Positions 1-8,912 of a stretch of 64,000 nt of DNA are shown here, one piece after another. The notes below the pieces were generated by a model. The model saw only the letters and a program-made list of their open reading frames with translations. It was not told the DNA's origin and searched no databases. A program made the position numbers and the translations under genes. The stretch is from Schlesneria sp. (GTDB taxonomy: Bacteria > Planctomycetota > Planctomycetia > Planctomycetales > Planctomycetaceae), in contig JAQGHU010000024.1 in assembly GCA_028291515.1 (NCBI GenBank), positions 34,277-98,276 on the forward strand. The letters run 5' to 3'. Every line of letters starts with the position of its first letter. Positions within the stretch are counted from its first letter, which is position 1.

Positions 1-1466
1 GTCCTTCTGAACGAATTCCCGCGGATGGCGTGGTGCTGGAAGGTCACACCGTCGTCGATCAGTCGCCGATGACCGGCGAATCGATTCCTGTCGAGCGTCA
101 AGTCGGCGATCCGGTCCTGGCCGGGACGATGAACCAACACGGCGCGATTGAAGTGGAAGTGTCGCGAATTGCCAGCGAAACGACGTTGGCGCGAATGATC
201 AATATGGTGGAATCTGCGCAGTCGGAACGAGCGGTCTCGCAGCAGTTCACCGAATGGTTCGGTCAAAAGTACACCTGGATCGTGCTGGTGGGGACCGCGG
301 CGGTGTACTTGATTGGGGCCTATGTCCTGGGTGATTCCGTGCGGAACTCGTTTCATCGCGCGATGACGGCACTCGTCGCAGCGTCGCCTTGTGCGGTGGT
401 CATTTCGATCCCGTCGGCAATTCTGTCGGCGATCGCCAGCGCCGCTCGCGGTGGCGTGCTCTTCAAAGGGGGCAGCCATCTGGAACAGACCGCCTTGCTG
501 GAAGCAATGGCATTCGACAAGACTGGCACTTTGACAATCGGGCAACCTCAACTGAACGGCATCTACACAGCGGCAGGTGTGTCCGAGACCGAATTGTTGA
601 CGATCGCTGCCGGCTTGGAATCGCTGTCCGAACACCCGCTGGCACGGGCTGTCACGGAAGCGGCACGCGTGCGTGGCATCGCCATTCCGGACGCCGATGA
701 TGTCGAAGCGGTGATCGGTCATGGTGTGTTCGGACTGATCAACGGCCAGCGGCGTTGGGTCGGCAAGTTGAGCTGGTTCGTAGACACTGGCACTCCCTGC
801 GACCCGGGGTTGTCTCAACAGGCGGTTGGTCTGCAGGTGATCGGCAACACGTTGATCGGCGTCGCGGACGAACACCGCGTCCTCGGCATCCTGGCCGTCT
901 CCGACACATTGCGTCCGACGGCCGCGCTGGCGATCCAGGAACTGCGAGCGATGGGGATGAAATCGCTGACGATGCTCTCGGGAGATCATCAAAGCGTGGT
1001 GACTCATATCGCCAGCCAACTGGGTATGGAAGGCGAAGGCCAACTGTTGCCCGACGAAAAGTTGCAGCGCCTGGCGATCATCAAGAAGGAAATCGGGCCC
1101 GTCGGGATGATTGGCGACGGCATCAACGATGCCCCCTCGCTGGCGGGTGCCAGTGTTGGGTTCTCGCTTGGTGGTGCGGGGACCGATGTCGCGCTGGAAA
1201 CGGCAGATATCGTGTTGATGGCCGACGATCTGCGTCGGTTGCCCTACGCGATCGCGCTCGCCAGGAAGTCGCAGCAGATCGTGCGGCAAAACTTGATCCT
1301 GGCGTTCGGCATGATGGGAACGCTACTGGTGCTGACGTTTGTCATGGTCCTGCCCCTGCCTGTGGCGGTCCTGGGTCATGAAGGCAGCACGGTGATTGTA
1401 ATCCTGAACGGCCTGCGCATGCTGGCCTTCCCCAAGCCGCGCTCGCTGCCAGCCAACGCCGCATAA
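1..1466 (+). CDS. P1B-4-type heavy-metal exporting ATPase (5' end outside window)
   Basis: The reading frame is open to the left edge, where it reads an actuator-type 'ERIPADG' segment, so the true start lies outside the window and the GTG at 30 is internal. Counting from that GTG, visible motifs are TGES (about 15-18), the membrane metal motif SPC (119-121), the phosphorylation motif DKTGT (D163), the hinge motif GDGINDAP, and HEGS in the last membrane segment. The SPC plus HEG(S/T) combination is the signature of subgroup P1B-4 (CoaT/CtpD/PfeT), not the CPC of ZntA/CopA. Family members export Co2+, Fe2+ or Zn2+ across the inner membrane. The metal is inferred from the subgroup only. The N-terminal domain cannot be seen. 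The next gene starts 175 bp downstream. Confidence 0.93.
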   Translation, partial: PSERIPADGVVLEGHTVVDQSPMTGESIPVERQVGDPVLAGTMNQHGAIEVEVSRIASETTLARMINMVESAQSERAVSQQFTEWFGQKYTWIVLVGTAAVYLIGAYVLGDSVRNSFHRAMTALVAASPCAVVISIPSAILSAIASAARGGVLFKGGSHLEQTALLEAMAFDKTGTLTIGQPQLNGIYTAAGVSETELLTIAAGLESLSEHPLARAVTEAARVRGIAIPDADDVEAVIGHGVFGLINGQRRWVGKLSWFVDTGTPCDPGLSQQAVGLQVIGNTLIGVADEHRVLGILAVSDTLRPTAALAIQELRAMGMKSLTMLSGDHQSVVTHIASQLGMEGEGQLLPDEKLQRLAIIKKEIGPVGMIGDGINDAPSLAGASVGFSLGGAGTDVALETADIVLMADDLRRLPYAIALARKSQQIVRQNLILAFGMMGTLLVLTFVMVLPLPVAVLGHEGSTVIVILNGLRMLAFPKPRSLPANAA

Positions 1467-1470
1467 TCCA

Positions 1471-1486
1471 CCCCAAGGTCTTGGGG
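1471..1486 (+). terminator. Hairpin after the P-type ATPase
   Basis: A perfect 7-bp inverted repeat CCCCAAG-GT-CTTGGGG lies 5 bp after the ATPase stop codon. There is no U-tract behind it, so it may be a 3' stabiliser and not a true intrinsic terminator. Confidence 0.35.
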
Positions 1487-1641
1487 GCCTGGGCTACGAA
1501 GACGAACTGACGTCGACGTAAGCTAGCTGGTTGCATTATCATTCGCATCGCCGGGAAACCGGTCTGCGACGATGGAGCGTCGTCCGCGCCATCGACCTGT
1601 CACCACTCGGTCTGGTCCTTTGTCTTGATGGCTGGAATATT

Positions 1642-4600
1642 ATGACGGAAGTCAAATCCGCACCTGCCGTTGCGCCGGCATCCGTTGTCGCCGCACCCGC
1701 CGCGCCGATCAAACCACGCCGCCGCTGGTTCAGCCGTGTGTTAATGCTGCTCGGGTGCAGTCTCGCCATCGCCGGTTGGTTCGCCCCGATGATCGTCGCC
1801 CAGACCGACTTGAAACAACAAGTTCCCAAGCTGCTGTTTCCGTTGTATCCCGGCAAAGTCGAAATTGGTTCGGCTTCGCTCGGCTGGCTACAGTCAGTGA
1901 TCGTCCGCGATCTGCATGCGACGGACGCGGACGGCAACGCGTTTCTGGATGTGAAAGAGTTCTCGACCAGTTTGCCACTCTGGAAGCTGGCTGTCAGTCA
2001 GGCCAACCTGGGTCGCCTGATTCTGCTGGAACCGACAGTCAATCTGCAGTTCCGCGCCGACGGATCGAATGCCGAAGACGTCCTCGCCAAGATGATGAGT
2101 GGCCCGCCGAGCAAAGCTCCGATCCCTGATTTCGATTTGGAAGTCCACGGCGCGACTGTCGCGATGGAACACAAAGCGACCGCACGCTCGACGACGATTC
2201 AACCGTTATCGCTGGTGGTGCGGTCCCAGAAGGGGGCGATCGAAGAGTTCGAAATCACGATCGGCGACATTCCCGACAAGGACGCCGCGTCGCTGCAGCC
2301 CGCCACTGATTGGCTGGCGTTTCGATTCGGTAACGAACCAACACAAGACGGTGTCGCGATGACGCCCGGTTCCAAGCACATTCGCCTGAAGGCGGTCGGT
2401 TGGAATCTCGACAAGCTGCTGCCGGCCCTGGCACGCGTCGAACCGACTGCCGAACTCGCCGGAACGATCGATGCGGATGCTCGCAGTCAGGTCAACCTCG
2501 CCGACGCTCCCTCCGACTGGACGAAGTACGACTGGAGTTGGGATGGACGCATCACCGTCAGCAAATTCGTGCTGGCCGGATTGTCGGCACTGAAGCAAGA
2601 TCGCGTCACTCTCGAAACGACATCGCTGGCAGGTCGCGTGGCCGCTCAGCAGCAGCGTCTTTCGATGCAAGGCCTGCAGCTACAGACCGAAGTCGGTGAA
2701 CTCACTGCGACCGGTGATATCCCGCTGGTGGGCATCGAAGCGTCACCGCTGAATGCATTCAGTTCGATCCTGGCCGACCAGGACTACACGATTCACGGAC
2801 ACCTCGATCTGCAACGACTCGCCGCGCTGCTGCCGAATACCCTGCGAGTTCGCGAAGGAACACAGGTCACCAGCGGCAGCGTCGATGTGAATCTGAAGAG
2901 CGAACTGCAAAACAGTGCTCGAACCTGGACGGCGGACGCCACCGTTGACAAGCTGGCCGCGACCAATCAAGGGAAGCCGGTCAGTTGGAACGAGCCTATC
3001 AAGCTGAATTTGCTGGCTCACCGTGCGCAAGACCTGGTTACGATCGATCAGATGACGTGTCAGTCTGATTTCTTCAAACTGACAGGCAAGGGTTCGCTGA
3101 CCGACGCCACCTTCACGGCCAACGGTGATCTGAATCGCCTGGAAGAAAACCTGCAGCAATTCATCGATCTGGGCATCGACAAGATCGCGGGCAAGCTGAA
3201 GATCGAGGGCGAGATTCGACGAGCTGAAGCCGATCAGGTCACGCTGACCGCCGTCGTGCAGATGGATAACTTCCAGTGGAATCTGTCGAAGGATACCGTC
3301 TGGCAGGAAGCTCAGTTGGTCTTGGGGATGCATGCCGCCGCGAAGACGACCGGCGATTCCACTCTGACGCAGATTCAATCGGGTGACATGAAGTTGACGA
3401 GCGGCCCGGATACGCTCGTGGCCGCGCTGCAGCAGCCCGTCGATCTGACCGCGAAAGCCCCAGCGTATGCCGTCAAAGCGTCATTGGGAGGCAACCTGCA
3501 GACCTGGCAGAACCGGCTGCGGCCCTTCGTCTCGGTTGCGGGCTGGCAACTCGGTGGCACGACGAAGATCGATACGACCATCACCGCGAACCCCGATCAG
3601 ATTGAAGTGGTTAGCCTGACGGGCGATATCACCAACCTGGATGCTCGCGGACCTCAGTGGTGGATCAAAGAACCTCAGGTGAAGCTCGAATCGGCCGGCA
3701 TCTGGTCGGTCGCACAGAGCCAATGGACATCGCCACAGACCACAGTGACGGCCACGGCCCTCGCGGTTCGCGTTCACGAATTGCTGGTCGACCTGAAGCC
3801 GAACGGTCAACTCGAACGGATCACCGGCGATGCCGCTTATCGAGGCGACTTGGACAAGTTGTCACGCTGGAAGAATCAAGCCCTGCCAATTCCATCCTAT
3901 ACGTTGATGGGAACGCTCGAAGGTCGAGCCAACTTGGTCGAAGAAGGAACCGTGATCACTGCCGATTTGGACGCCACTGTCACCAAACTGATCGTTGCCG
4001 ATCTCGAAACGCTCCCGAATCGGGAACTGCATTGGGTCGCATTGTGGCGTGAACCCGAGTTGCATCTGCTAGGTAAAGGAACTTACGACCTCACCGCCGA
4101 CAAGTTGCAATTGGAGACGGCGTCCGTTCAGGGGGATGGCCTCAGTGTGAACGCTCACGGGACGCTCGCACAATTGTCGACGACTCAGCAAGTCGATCTC
4201 CAAGGAGAGCTCGGCTACGACTGGGCGATCGTCAGCCAGCGCATGGGCGATTCGCTGAAGAAGTCGGTACAACTCACGGGCAAGCAGACGCGACCCATTA
4301 CGCTGAAAGGATCGCTGGCCAGCCTCGGTAGTCCCAACGGTCTGACCGACTTGGCAGGAACGGCCGGGATCGGCTGGGATTCCGCCACGATCGAAGGCCT
4401 GCCTGTAGGACCGACCGACATCTCCGCCAAGCTCGACAAAGGAATCGCTCAATTCGCCCCGATCGAGACCACGGTGGCCCAGGGCAAGGTGCATCTGACT
4501 CCGCAGATTCGACTCGATCGCAACCCGTCGCTGCTGGTCTTACCGACCGAGAAGGTGATTCAAGGTGTCCAGATCACGCCAGAATTGTGCAATCGCTGGC

Positions 4601-5235
4601 TGAAGTACGTCGCCCCGATGCTGGCCGACGCGACTCAGATCGACGGCCAATTTTCGCTGGATGTCACGAATGGAGCCCTGCCCTTGTCGGCCCCGATGAA
4701 GGGGGATATGGCCGGCACTCTGTCCGTCCACCAAGTCCGCGTGCGTCCGGGACCGGGTGGTCTGCAAATCACGTCGTTCGTCGATCAGATCAAATCGATC
4801 ATCACTCGCAAAGCTCCCGCCGGTGCCCCGCAAGACCGCGTCTGGATGCAAATGCCCGAACAAGCGATTCCCATCAAACTGGTGGGAGGGCGAGCCTATC
4901 ACCAGAACGTCACGTTCCAGATCGGTGAAGGAACAGTCGTCTCGTCCGGTTCGGTCGGCCTGCTCGACGAATCGGTCGACCTCGTTTTGCAGATCGCGAT
5001 CCTAGAAGATTGGATCAAAGATCAAAAGCTACTGGCGGGCTTCAAGGGGAAGTCCCTGAAGGTTCCCGTCCGCGGTTCACTTTCCCAATTCCAACTCGAC
5101 CCGCGAGTCCTCACTGATCTGGCAACGCAAATTGGCGGCAGCGCAATCGAAGGCGCTTTGGGCGGCGCCCTTGAAGACAAGGTCGATGACCTGTTTAAGG
5201 GCAAGCTGAAGAAGTTCCTGCCGGGGCAGCAGTAA
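1642..5235 (+). CDS. Large AsmA-like envelope protein
   Basis: A 1,197-residue protein. The ATG at 1642 is chosen because the frame extension upstream (TTG at 1531) reads like non-coding sequence. A short Ala/Pro-rich cytoplasmic tail is followed by one membrane segment (about residues 30-50, 'VLMLLGCSLAIAGWFAP') and then by a very long extracytoplasmic part of repeating amphipathic beta-strand character. The C-terminal about 120 residues ('KSLKVPVRGSLSQFQLDP', then Gly-rich and Lys-rich) resemble the AsmA/TamB/YhdP type C-terminus. Such proteins span the periplasm and are linked to lipid transport or outer-membrane homeostasis. That role is inferred from overall architecture; no short catalytic motif is expected. 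It stands alone, 260 bp from the next gene. Confidence 0.7.
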   Translation: MTEVKSAPAVAPASVVAAPAAPIKPRRRWFSRVLMLLGCSLAIAGWFAPMIVAQTDLKQQVPKLLFPLYPGKVEIGSASLGWLQSVIVRDLHATDADGNAFLDVKEFSTSLPLWKLAVSQANLGRLILLEPTVNLQFRADGSNAEDVLAKMMSGPPSKAPIPDFDLEVHGATVAMEHKATARSTTIQPLSLVVRSQKGAIEEFEITIGDIPDKDAASLQPATDWLAFRFGNEPTQDGVAMTPGSKHIRLKAVGWNLDKLLPALARVEPTAELAGTIDADARSQVNLADAPSDWTKYDWSWDGRITVSKFVLAGLSALKQDRVTLETTSLAGRVAAQQQRLSMQGLQLQTEVGELTATGDIPLVGIEASPLNAFSSILADQDYTIHGHLDLQRLAALLPNTLRVREGTQVTSGSVDVNLKSELQNSARTWTADATVDKLAATNQGKPVSWNEPIKLNLLAHRAQDLVTIDQMTCQSDFFKLTGKGSLTDATFTANGDLNRLEENLQQFIDLGIDKIAGKLKIEGEIRRAEADQVTLTAVVQMDNFQWNLSKDTVWQEAQLVLGMHAAAKTTGDSTLTQIQSGDMKLTSGPDTLVAALQQPVDLTAKAPAYAVKASLGGNLQTWQNRLRPFVSVAGWQLGGTTKIDTTITANPDQIEVVSLTGDITNLDARGPQWWIKEPQVKLESAGIWSVAQSQWTSPQTTVTATALAVRVHELLVDLKPNGQLERITGDAAYRGDLDKLSRWKNQALPIPSYTLMGTLEGRANLVEEGTVITADLDATVTKLIVADLETLPNRELHWVALWREPELHLLGKGTYDLTADKLQLETASVQGDGLSVNAHGTLAQLSTTQQVDLQGELGYDWAIVSQRMGDSLKKSVQLTGKQTRPITLKGSLASLGSPNGLTDLAGTAGIGWDSATIEGLPVGPTDISAKLDKGIAQFAPIETTVAQGKVHLTPQIRLDRNPSLLVLPTEKVIQGVQITPELCNRWLKYVAPMLADATQIDGQFSLDVTNGALPLSAPMKGDMAGTLSVHQVRVRPGPGGLQITSFVDQIKSIITRKAPAGAPQDRVWMQMPEQAIPIKLVGGRAYHQNVTFQIGEGTVVSSGSVGLLDESVDLVLQIAILEDWIKDQKLLAGFKGKSLKVPVRGSLSQFQLDPRVLTDLATQIGGSAIEGALGGALEDKVDDLFKGKLKKFLPGQQ

Positions 5236-5496
5236 GAGTGCTTAGCCACGGATGAACACGGACGAAACACAGATCGGCGAAGACGTGATTGGTGTTGGAG
5301 CCGTGGCCGATGCGGGCATAGGCAACGCAGTATCTAGCGAATCCCTGCCTCCTCTGGCTTCTCATGGCGCATCGTGGTTGCGGTGATTGACCGCGTTGCT
5401 TGCCCTTGCTCGGTTGCAATGGATATCGTGAGATCTTCTCGTATCACCACACTGCGTCGTGCTCGCAGTGTTTGATCCAGATAGCAGGAGAGTCCC
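5236..5496. other. Intergenic stretch with a dispersed-repeat-like phrase
   Basis: No gene is visible. At about 5246-5272 it contains 'CCACGGATGAACACGG' followed by 'ACGAAACACAGAT', a phrase I associate with dispersed intergenic sequences of planctomycete genomes. A ribosome-binding site (CAGGAGAG) near 5484 serves the next gene. Confidence 0.35.
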
Positions 5497-5946
5497 ATGA
5501 CAGACGCCACAGTTCTGCGAGCCCGTCGCGTGTTGGCTGTCTACTTGGTGTTTTCGCTAATTGTTACTGCATTTGAATTGTGGTCTTTTGTTCAACCAGA
5601 CCTCAAAAGCATAGTCGTCCCCTTTACTGGATGGACGGGTCTCATGCCATACGCGTGGACGTTATACTTCGCCTACTTCGCCATGCGTCACACCAATCGG
5701 TATCTCTTCACGCCGCTGCTATGGATGTTGGGTACGGCAACAATCTTGTTAGCAGTCGACACCGCCGTTAAAGGTATCGAACACTGGTCGGGCAGCCCCG
5801 ACTACGGAAATCCTTACCTGACGTATCATCCGGCTCGCCCGTTGATAACAGTCGTAGTTCCTTTGACCTGGCTCTTGATCCTCTGGATGGTGGGACGACA
5901 ACTTCCTGACGAGCCTTTGCCAAATTGTTCTGCCAGTGCTTCATAA
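5497..5946 (+). CDS. Small multi-pass membrane protein, unknown function
   Basis: 149 residues with about four hydrophobic segments (near 11-32, 45-65, 72-90 and 117-134), so an inner-membrane protein. The ATG is preceded by a good ribosome-binding site (AGGAGAG, 6 nt upstream). The hydrophobic layout, including 'TPLLWMLGTATILLAVDT' and 'ITVVVPLTWLLILWMVG', is clear, but I recognise no named family. It is followed after 11 bp by another small membrane protein gene and may be co-transcribed with it. Confidence 0.65.
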   Translation: MTDATVLRARRVLAVYLVFSLIVTAFELWSFVQPDLKSIVVPFTGWTGLMPYAWTLYFAYFAMRHTNRYLFTPLLWMLGTATILLAVDTAVKGIEHWSGSPDYGNPYLTYHPARPLITVVVPLTWLLILWMVGRQLPDEPLPNCSASAS

Positions 5947-5957
5947 AGCGAAGAACA

Positions 5958-6335
5958 ATGTACGGCTTCTTTCAAGGCTGGCGACGAAAAGCGGGCTGCA
6001 TCGCGCTTGTGATGGCGAGTATGCTGGCGGCCAGTTGGATAAGAAGCTTGCGAGCTGAAGAAAGGATCTGCGTCGGTTTTGGCGGCGACGAATATATCCT
6101 GGCACACTTGGGAGGGTGGATTTGTTACTACAACGGCCCAACATCGGATCGCCAGACAATTCGGTGGTCTACACGCAAACACAGCTCAAACGGTGATCTA
6201 AATCAAATAATGCCACTTTGGAAATCTAACCCACGAGTCTACTATGTCAGGCATTGGCCTATCGCCACGCTCCTGACCCTGCTCTCGGCTTGCCTGATTC
6301 TCTGGAAGCCGCTGAAGCAGTCTTCCCCAAATTGA
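5958..6335 (+). CDS. Small membrane protein, 'FFQGWRRKAG' family, copy 1
   Basis: 125 residues. It starts MYGFFQGWRRKAGC, followed by a membrane segment and 'WIRSL', and ends with a second hydrophobic segment ('ATLLTLLSACLILWKPLK'). The ATG at 5958 is chosen because it aligns exactly with the start of the paralogue at 6469. Short proteins with this N-terminal signature are common in planctomycetes, often in tandem. Two termini in the membrane with a short exposed middle part is the inferred topology. Function unknown. Confidence 0.65.
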   Translation: MYGFFQGWRRKAGCIALVMASMLAASWIRSLRAEERICVGFGGDEYILAHLGGWICYYNGPTSDRQTIRWSTRKHSSNGDLNQIMPLWKSNPRVYYVRHWPIATLLTLLSACLILWKPLKQSSPN

Positions 6336-6468
6336 GTCGTCAATACACAGACGTGAGGCAGACCTAGTTGGCGAGCACGACTTATTTCAGACAGAAAGCT
6401 GGCGCAAACAACGACGAAAGACATCTGATGTCTGCTGAACCTCGCGGGGAATTCCATTAAGAGTACCG

Positions 6469-6810
6469 ATGCACACGTTCTTTCACGGTTGGCGACGAAA
6501 AGCAGGGTGTTTCACGCTGGCGTTGGCGTGCTTCTTCTTGATCGCCTGGACACGAAGTCTGATCGTGCCCGACGCGATTCTCGGTCGATCGCGTTGGATC
6601 TCCTTGGATTCGGAAGGCAAGACTTATGACCTGATCATGTCGCGTGATGGTGCGGTGCGAAACATCTATCGCATTTATCAGGCGGGAGGCGGTTTTCGTG
6701 ACGAAGAAGTTTTTGCTGTCCCCTACGCGATCGTGATCCTGCCCCTGACTCTCCTCTCCGCATACTTGATTCTCTTGAAACCAAGTCAGCGGGGGTGCGT
6801 TACTAAATAA
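6469..6810 (+). CDS. Small membrane protein, 'FFQGWRRKAG' family, copy 2
   Basis: 113 residues, paralogous to the preceding gene. It has the N-terminal signature 'FFHGWRRKAGCF', a first membrane segment ending in 'WTRSL', a short polar middle, and a C-terminal segment 'IVILPLTLLSAYLILLKPSQ' matching the end of copy 1 ('LTLLSACLILWKP'). The middle parts differ, so only the two membrane ends are conserved. A tandem duplication is the simplest explanation. Function unknown. Confidence 0.65.
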   Translation: MHTFFHGWRRKAGCFTLALACFFLIAWTRSLIVPDAILGRSRWISLDSEGKTYDLIMSRDGAVRNIYRIYQAGGGFRDEEVFAVPYAIVILPLTLLSAYLILLKPSQRGCVTK

Positions 6811-6815
6811 CTCAA

Positions 6816-6857
6816 CCCAGGGCGTTCCGAGGCTTCATCTTTCCGCTCTGCCCTGGG
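6816..6857. repeat. Inverted repeat in the convergent intergenic region
   Basis: CCCAGGGC (6816-6823) pairs with GCCCTGGG (6850-6857) across a 26-nt spacer just after the stop of the small membrane protein. It could act as a transcript 3' structure. Confidence 0.35.
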
Positions 6858-6925
6858 ACGTAGGGGCATTGTTGTCGTGTTCGCAATCGGCTGAGATCGA
6901 CGCGAAGCGGAGCTTCGAAGACCGG

Positions 6926-6951
6926 CGTTCCCAAGCTGGAGCTTGGGAACG
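6926..6951. repeat. Perfect 26-bp palindrome (REP-like), possible bidirectional terminator
   Basis: Two perfectly complementary 12-bp arms, CGTTCCCAAGCT and AGCTTGGGAACG, separated by GG, lie between two convergent genes (stops at 6810 and 7003). The perfect symmetry and position suggest a shared 3' structure or a repetitive extragenic palindrome. Confidence 0.55.
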
Positions 6952-7002
6952 AGAAAACGATGTCTATTGTAGCCTTTCAGACCTTCTCAGAGTGAGAATC
7001 CG

Positions 7003-8577
7003 TCAGGCGTAACTCAGCCGTGTCAGTTTGACCACGTTCAGCTTGGCCAGCAGGCGCACGAATTCAACCTGCTGCGCTGGCGTCCGGACATAAGACGAGT
7101 GCGCGAGGTTCTTGATTTCGAGAGGATCGCTCTGCAGGTCGTACATCTCGTACTGACGTTTGGTGAGCGGAAACTCCGCGTCGTAGTACTCGGCCAGTTT
7201 GTAGCGTGATTCACGAATACTCACGATGTGGTTCGGTGGCAGCGGGTGCGGACCTGTTTGTCCGGACTGATAGTCGTCGTAGGTGAAGACGGTGTAGTCC
7301 TGCACCGGCGGAGCGGACGGATTCAGGACGATGCTCGAATAGTCCACCCCTTGCCATCTCTTGCAGGCGAGTTTCGGGGCACCGAACAGCGTCGCCAAAG
7401 TTGGTAGCAGATCGACGTGAGACACCAGCGCCTTTGTCGAACGAGCCGTTGGGTACAGAACGGGGTTCGAATAGACGAGGGGGATATTGATGGACTCTTC
7501 GTAGAAATTAAAGTTTTTCTGACGCTGACCGCCGTGCGCCAGCCCCATTTCGCCGTGATCGGCGATGCGCACCACCAGGGTGTTCTTCAGCAGTTCTTTC
7601 CGTTCGAGAACGTCGAGCACCCTGACCAGGTTGCCGTCCGAGACCTTCATCAGGTTGCCATAGAAATTCAGGTAGGCTCGCTGCATCTCGACCGTAGTGA
7701 TCTCGCCCAGACCCGCTTTCGTGAGTGCCAGAAACTGTTGTTGAGCCGTCGGCTTGGTCGACAGGTTCTCGTTGACGGTGGCGGGCGGCTGAATGGTCCC
7801 GACCGTCCAATCGTCCGTATAGCCGCCGCTCGTCATGAGCTTGGGATAGAACAGCACGTCATGCGGATTAACGAGAGAAACGATCAGGCAGAACGGCTGT
7901 TGATTGGACGCGACCTTTTCCAGATAGGCGATGACTCCTTCCTCGCCATCGAGGTAGTCTCCATCATCGTTCATGAAGCGACCGTCGTTGTCGTAAGTCC
8001 CGCCACCTTCTTCGGTGGCTGCGGTATTGGCGCCGGCGTCCTGAGGATTCCAGCGTGTGTAACCATACTGGCCAAGGTCGCTGGGAACGTAATCCGTTCC
8101 CTTCGGTTTGACCAGATGCCACTTCCCTTTATAGACGACGTTGTAGCCCGCGGCGGACATCACAGTGGCGATATTGCTGAGTTTGTTGGGGAGCGGCAAT
8201 TGCACTTGGGGATACTGCGCGGTCGTCATCGCGCTTTCGAGCGTGTACTTGACCCCATGCTGCGCGGGAAAGAATCCAGTCTGGATCGTCGCGCGAGCTG
8301 GCGAACACATGCAGGCGTTCGTGAAGGCGTTCTCGAACGTGAGCCCGTTTTTCTTCAGCCGAGTCAATCCGGGCAGATTCTGTTCTTCCCAGCCGACAGG
8401 AAAGTGCTGGATCTTCCGTTCCTGGTCGGTCATGAAGATGACCAGATTCATGCGAAGTCCGCTGGACTTCGCCGGTGGTAGACTGGCAGCTTCGGCAGAG
8501 TTGTTCAAGAACGGCAATGCCACCGCGCCAGTTGCCGCGGCCATCAGTTCTCGCCGCGTCATGCCATTGCCATTCAT
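7003..8577 (-). CDS. Tat-exported sulfatase
   Basis: 524 residues. The ATG at 8577 is chosen for its strong ribosome-binding site (GGAAGGAA about 8 nt upstream) and because it places a Tat signal (MTRRELMAAATGAVALPF) at the N-terminus. The sulfatase signature C-S-P-A-R at about residue 91 carries the cysteine converted to formylglycine. An early 'MTDQERK' segment and a later 'IADHGEMG' supply metal and active-site residues typical of the alkaline-phosphatase-like fold. Length fits type I sulfatases. Substrate is unknown; planctomycetes carry many such enzymes for sulfated polysaccharides. Maturation needs a formylglycine-generating enzyme, and an FGE-domain protein lies at 48.0-49.9 kb, though nothing links the two directly. 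Confidence 0.92.
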   Translation of the reverse strand: MNGNGMTRRELMAAATGAVALPFLNNSAEAASLPPAKSSGLRMNLVIFMTDQERKIQHFPVGWEEQNLPGLTRLKKNGLTFENAFTNACMCSPARATIQTGFFPAQHGVKYTLESAMTTAQYPQVQLPLPNKLSNIATVMSAAGYNVVYKGKWHLVKPKGTDYVPSDLGQYGYTRWNPQDAGANTAATEEGGGTYDNDGRFMNDDGDYLDGEEGVIAYLEKVASNQQPFCLIVSLVNPHDVLFYPKLMTSGGYTDDWTVGTIQPPATVNENLSTKPTAQQQFLALTKAGLGEITTVEMQRAYLNFYGNLMKVSDGNLVRVLDVLERKELLKNTLVVRIADHGEMGLAHGGQRQKNFNFYEESINIPLVYSNPVLYPTARSTKALVSHVDLLPTLATLFGAPKLACKRWQGVDYSSIVLNPSAPPVQDYTVFTYDDYQSGQTGPHPLPPNHIVSIRESRYKLAEYYDAEFPLTKRQYEMYDLQSDPLEIKNLAHSSYVRTPAQQVEFVRLLAKLNVVKLTRLSYA

Positions 8578-8912
8578 CAGACGATTCCTTCCGTTTGACT
8601 CTGCTTCGTCGCGAAAGCCGCGTAGTGCTGACATGTGTCACGCCGAACCGGCTTTCTATCGACCGATGCATAGCTTGAAAGAAGGCAATGTCGAAGGAAT
8701 CATCAGTTGTGCGGCGACCCGCGGGATTCGCGATTGGAAAGCACTGATCGCGATCAGGCTGAAGTCACCGTCGACTGCTGCTTCTCGGTCTGCAAAAGTC
8801 CGTGAATGGAAGTGACGGCAATCACGATCGGCATCTGACAGCACTGTCAGTGCAGACGATACGAGGTCAATTCCTGGCCATCGCGCGCCGTGAGGCTAGA
8901 ACTTGGCACTCG
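8578..8912. other. Intergenic region upstream of the sulfatase
   Basis: 335 bp with no supported gene; open frames here are weak and off-frame. It should hold the sulfatase promoter on the minus strand, but I cannot point to convincing promoter boxes. Confidence 0.4.

Noticed and set aside
7417..8481. Plus-strand frame of 354 codons opposite the sulfatase
   Set aside because: The sulfatase signature and Tat signal are on the minus strand; this is a codon-bias shadow.
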